Shown: in pieces, positions 7,391-8,186 of the stretch
Layout of the letters: every line of letters starts with the position of its first letter
How positions within the stretch are numbered: the stretch's first letter is position 1
Assembly (NCBI GenBank): GCA_001800515.1
Contig: MGVN01000103.1
Span: 8,894 to 17,079, forward strand
DNA: 8,186 bases
Direction: 5' to 3'
DNA from: Elusimicrobia bacterium RIFOXYB2_FULL_49_7
Lineage (GTDB): Bacteria > Fibrobacterota > OXYB2-FULL-49-7
Translations under genes and position numbers: made by a program
The notes under the pieces: model-generated
What the model was told of the DNA's origin: nothing
What the model saw: the letters and a program-made list of their open reading frames with translations, nothing else
Database searches by the model: none

Positions 7391-7459
7391 CGAGTAAGCA
7401 AGCAGCTAAAATAAGAAAAGGCATGGACAGGCAGCTTTCGGATCGGATATTTTTCTTGT

Positions 7460-8010
7460 ATGCCAAGAACCGAGCAACAGATAAGCGATATTCCCGCCTT
7501 TATTAAAGAAGCCAAAGCCCTCATCCGAAGCATCACCCGCCATCCAAGCTGGATTAGCCACTGGGGACGGAGCAATCCAAGCTTTCCTGGCCGTTGGAGC
7601 CAAGCGGAATTCATTGTCCCGGACGGGACCCCATCGATAATGATTCAAGGTTCAGGCTCTTGATAGATATCAGCCTGGAAGACAATCAACTCGATGAGTT
7701 ACACGAACTACTCACAAATTTAAGGGACGAGGAGACGAAACGGCTGCCCGATAGAATATACCGTGGTGAGGAAATTGCAAAGACATTGGAAAAGATATTC
7801 CCAAGCGCTTCCATTGAAATCTGGAAGGGAATAGCGGGATTTCAGGCTGGCCGTGCTGTGCCGGGCGGATATTACAATGCCTCTTGTGCCTTGTCCGAAA
7901 TAAAGACCCTAATGCCGGGCGAGGAATGGAACGCCTTTATCACGGAAGTAAAAGAGAAAAATCAGAGACGGCCAAGATATCTAAAAGAAATTAGAAAATT
8001 CGGCCTTTAA
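7460..8010 (+). pseudogene. Unrecognised gene broken by an apparent one-base frameshift
   Basis: Two plus-strand frames join into one plausible protein. The first, from ATG 7460, runs as far as PDGTP and then soon hits TGA at 7661. The second, one frame back, carries IDNDSRFRLLIDISLEDNQ onward to TAA at 8010. If the CCCC run at 7629-7632 had one more C, a continuous 183-residue protein would result, reading through PDGTPIDNDSRFRLLIDI. The second frame has no credible start of its own near its beginning: the only early candidate is a TTG inside the first frame, and its first Met codon is close to the C-terminus. The reconstructed protein is soluble and charged, has no signal peptide or membrane segment, and ends in a basic tail (NQRRPRYLKEIRK). 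I do not recognise a family. ATG 7460 has only a weak upstream ribosome site. The break could be real decay or a sequencing error at a homopolymer. Confidence 0.6.
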
Positions 8011-8014
8011 GATT

Positions 8015-8019
8015 AAGGA
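8015..8019 (+). promoter_or_regulatory. Ribosome binding site of the gene starting at 8026
   Basis: AAGGA is placed six bases before the ATG, a good Shine-Dalgarno spacing. It lies just after the TAA of the preceding frame, which supports two genes in one transcript. Confidence 0.65.
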
Positions 8020-8025
8020 TTAGCG

Positions 8026-8186
8026 ATGGACAATAGGAATTGGCTTTCCACTGCGTTCTCCCAAGCAAACCTGTCGGCTGACATCGTTATCGCGGAGAAT
8101 CCCGCTGTCCGCGATGAATTATACACACGGTCTTATATAATTGCGCATAATCTTCGCAATGTCTCGTTAGGAACATTCCAGTTCTT
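8026..8186 (+). CDS. N-terminal part of an unrecognised protein (partial, runs off the right edge)
   Basis: Fifty-three codons are visible from ATG 8026, starting MDNRNWLSTAFSQANLSADI and continuing with IVIAENPAVRDELYTRSY. There is no signal peptide or membrane helix in this part, so it is probably cytoplasmic. I cannot assign a family. A good AAGGA precedes the start, and only 15 bases separate it from the stop of the broken upstream gene, so the two were probably transcribed together. The frame stays open to the window end. Confidence 0.65.
   Translation, partial: MDNRNWLSTAFSQANLSADIVIAENPAVRDELYTRSYIIAHNLRNVSLGTFQF

Noticed and set aside
7378..7648. Minus-strand open frames of about 80 codons opposite the broken gene at 7460
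   Set aside because: They overlap each other and the plus-strand gene, have no ribosome sites or motifs, and are explained as shadows.
7594..8010. An independent 138-residue gene starting at TTG 7594
   Set aside because: The TTG lies inside the first frame without a Shine-Dalgarno at proper spacing, and the first twelve residues look like out-of-frame translation of the upstream part. A frameshift explains it better.

Overview
The window looks like bacterial chromosome of moderate GC content from a Gram-negative-type organism. The evidence is a standard proteobacterial-style phosphoglucomutase, GT-C fold membrane glycosyltransferases, a tRNA gene with encoded CCA and good Shine-Dalgarno sequences. 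Nothing fixes the phylum. The methyltransferase/ATP-grasp fusion and the GDE-type membrane glycosyltransferases would fit environmental lineages such as Nitrospirota, Omnitrophota or PVC-type bacteria, but this is a weak guess.

Layout from left to right. Positions 1-77 hold the first codons of a minus-strand gene whose product starts with a signal peptide. Divergent from it is a complete alpha-D-glucose phosphoglucomutase gene, pgm (186-1838, +). Convergent with pgm is a minus-strand block, read right to left: a degraded amidohydrolase N-terminus (about 7019-6642), a 654-residue methyltransferase/ATP-grasp ligase fusion (6641-4677), a GT39-like membrane glycosyltransferase (4656-3181) and a second membrane glycosyltransferase (3184-1916) that overlaps the previous gene by 4 bases. 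The last three have the spacing of one operon. A cell-envelope or secreted-glycoconjugate role is plausible: the ATP-grasp would form an amide or peptide-type bond, the methyltransferase would modify a small molecule or peptide, and the GT-C enzymes would transfer sugars from polyprenyl-phosphate donors at the membrane. This joint role is inference from adjacency only.

To the right, on the plus strand, is an initiator tRNA gene (7135-7211) with a plausible promoter and a strong intrinsic terminator. After it the sequence changes character. An AT-richer, non-coding stretch of about 200 bases carries tandem AAAACCC-type repeats and an 11-bp inverted repeat. It is followed by an unrecognised gene broken by an apparent one-base frameshift at a C run (7460-8010) and by the start of another unrecognised gene (8026 to the right edge). 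A tRNA 3' end, repeats and unknown genes together suggest the edge of an integrated element, but no integrase or duplicated att core is visible.

The most interesting points are the methyltransferase/ATP-grasp fusion with its glycosyltransferase neighbours, the amidohydrolase fragment that runs in frame into the fusion gene and misleads start prediction, and the possible island boundary at the initiator tRNA.
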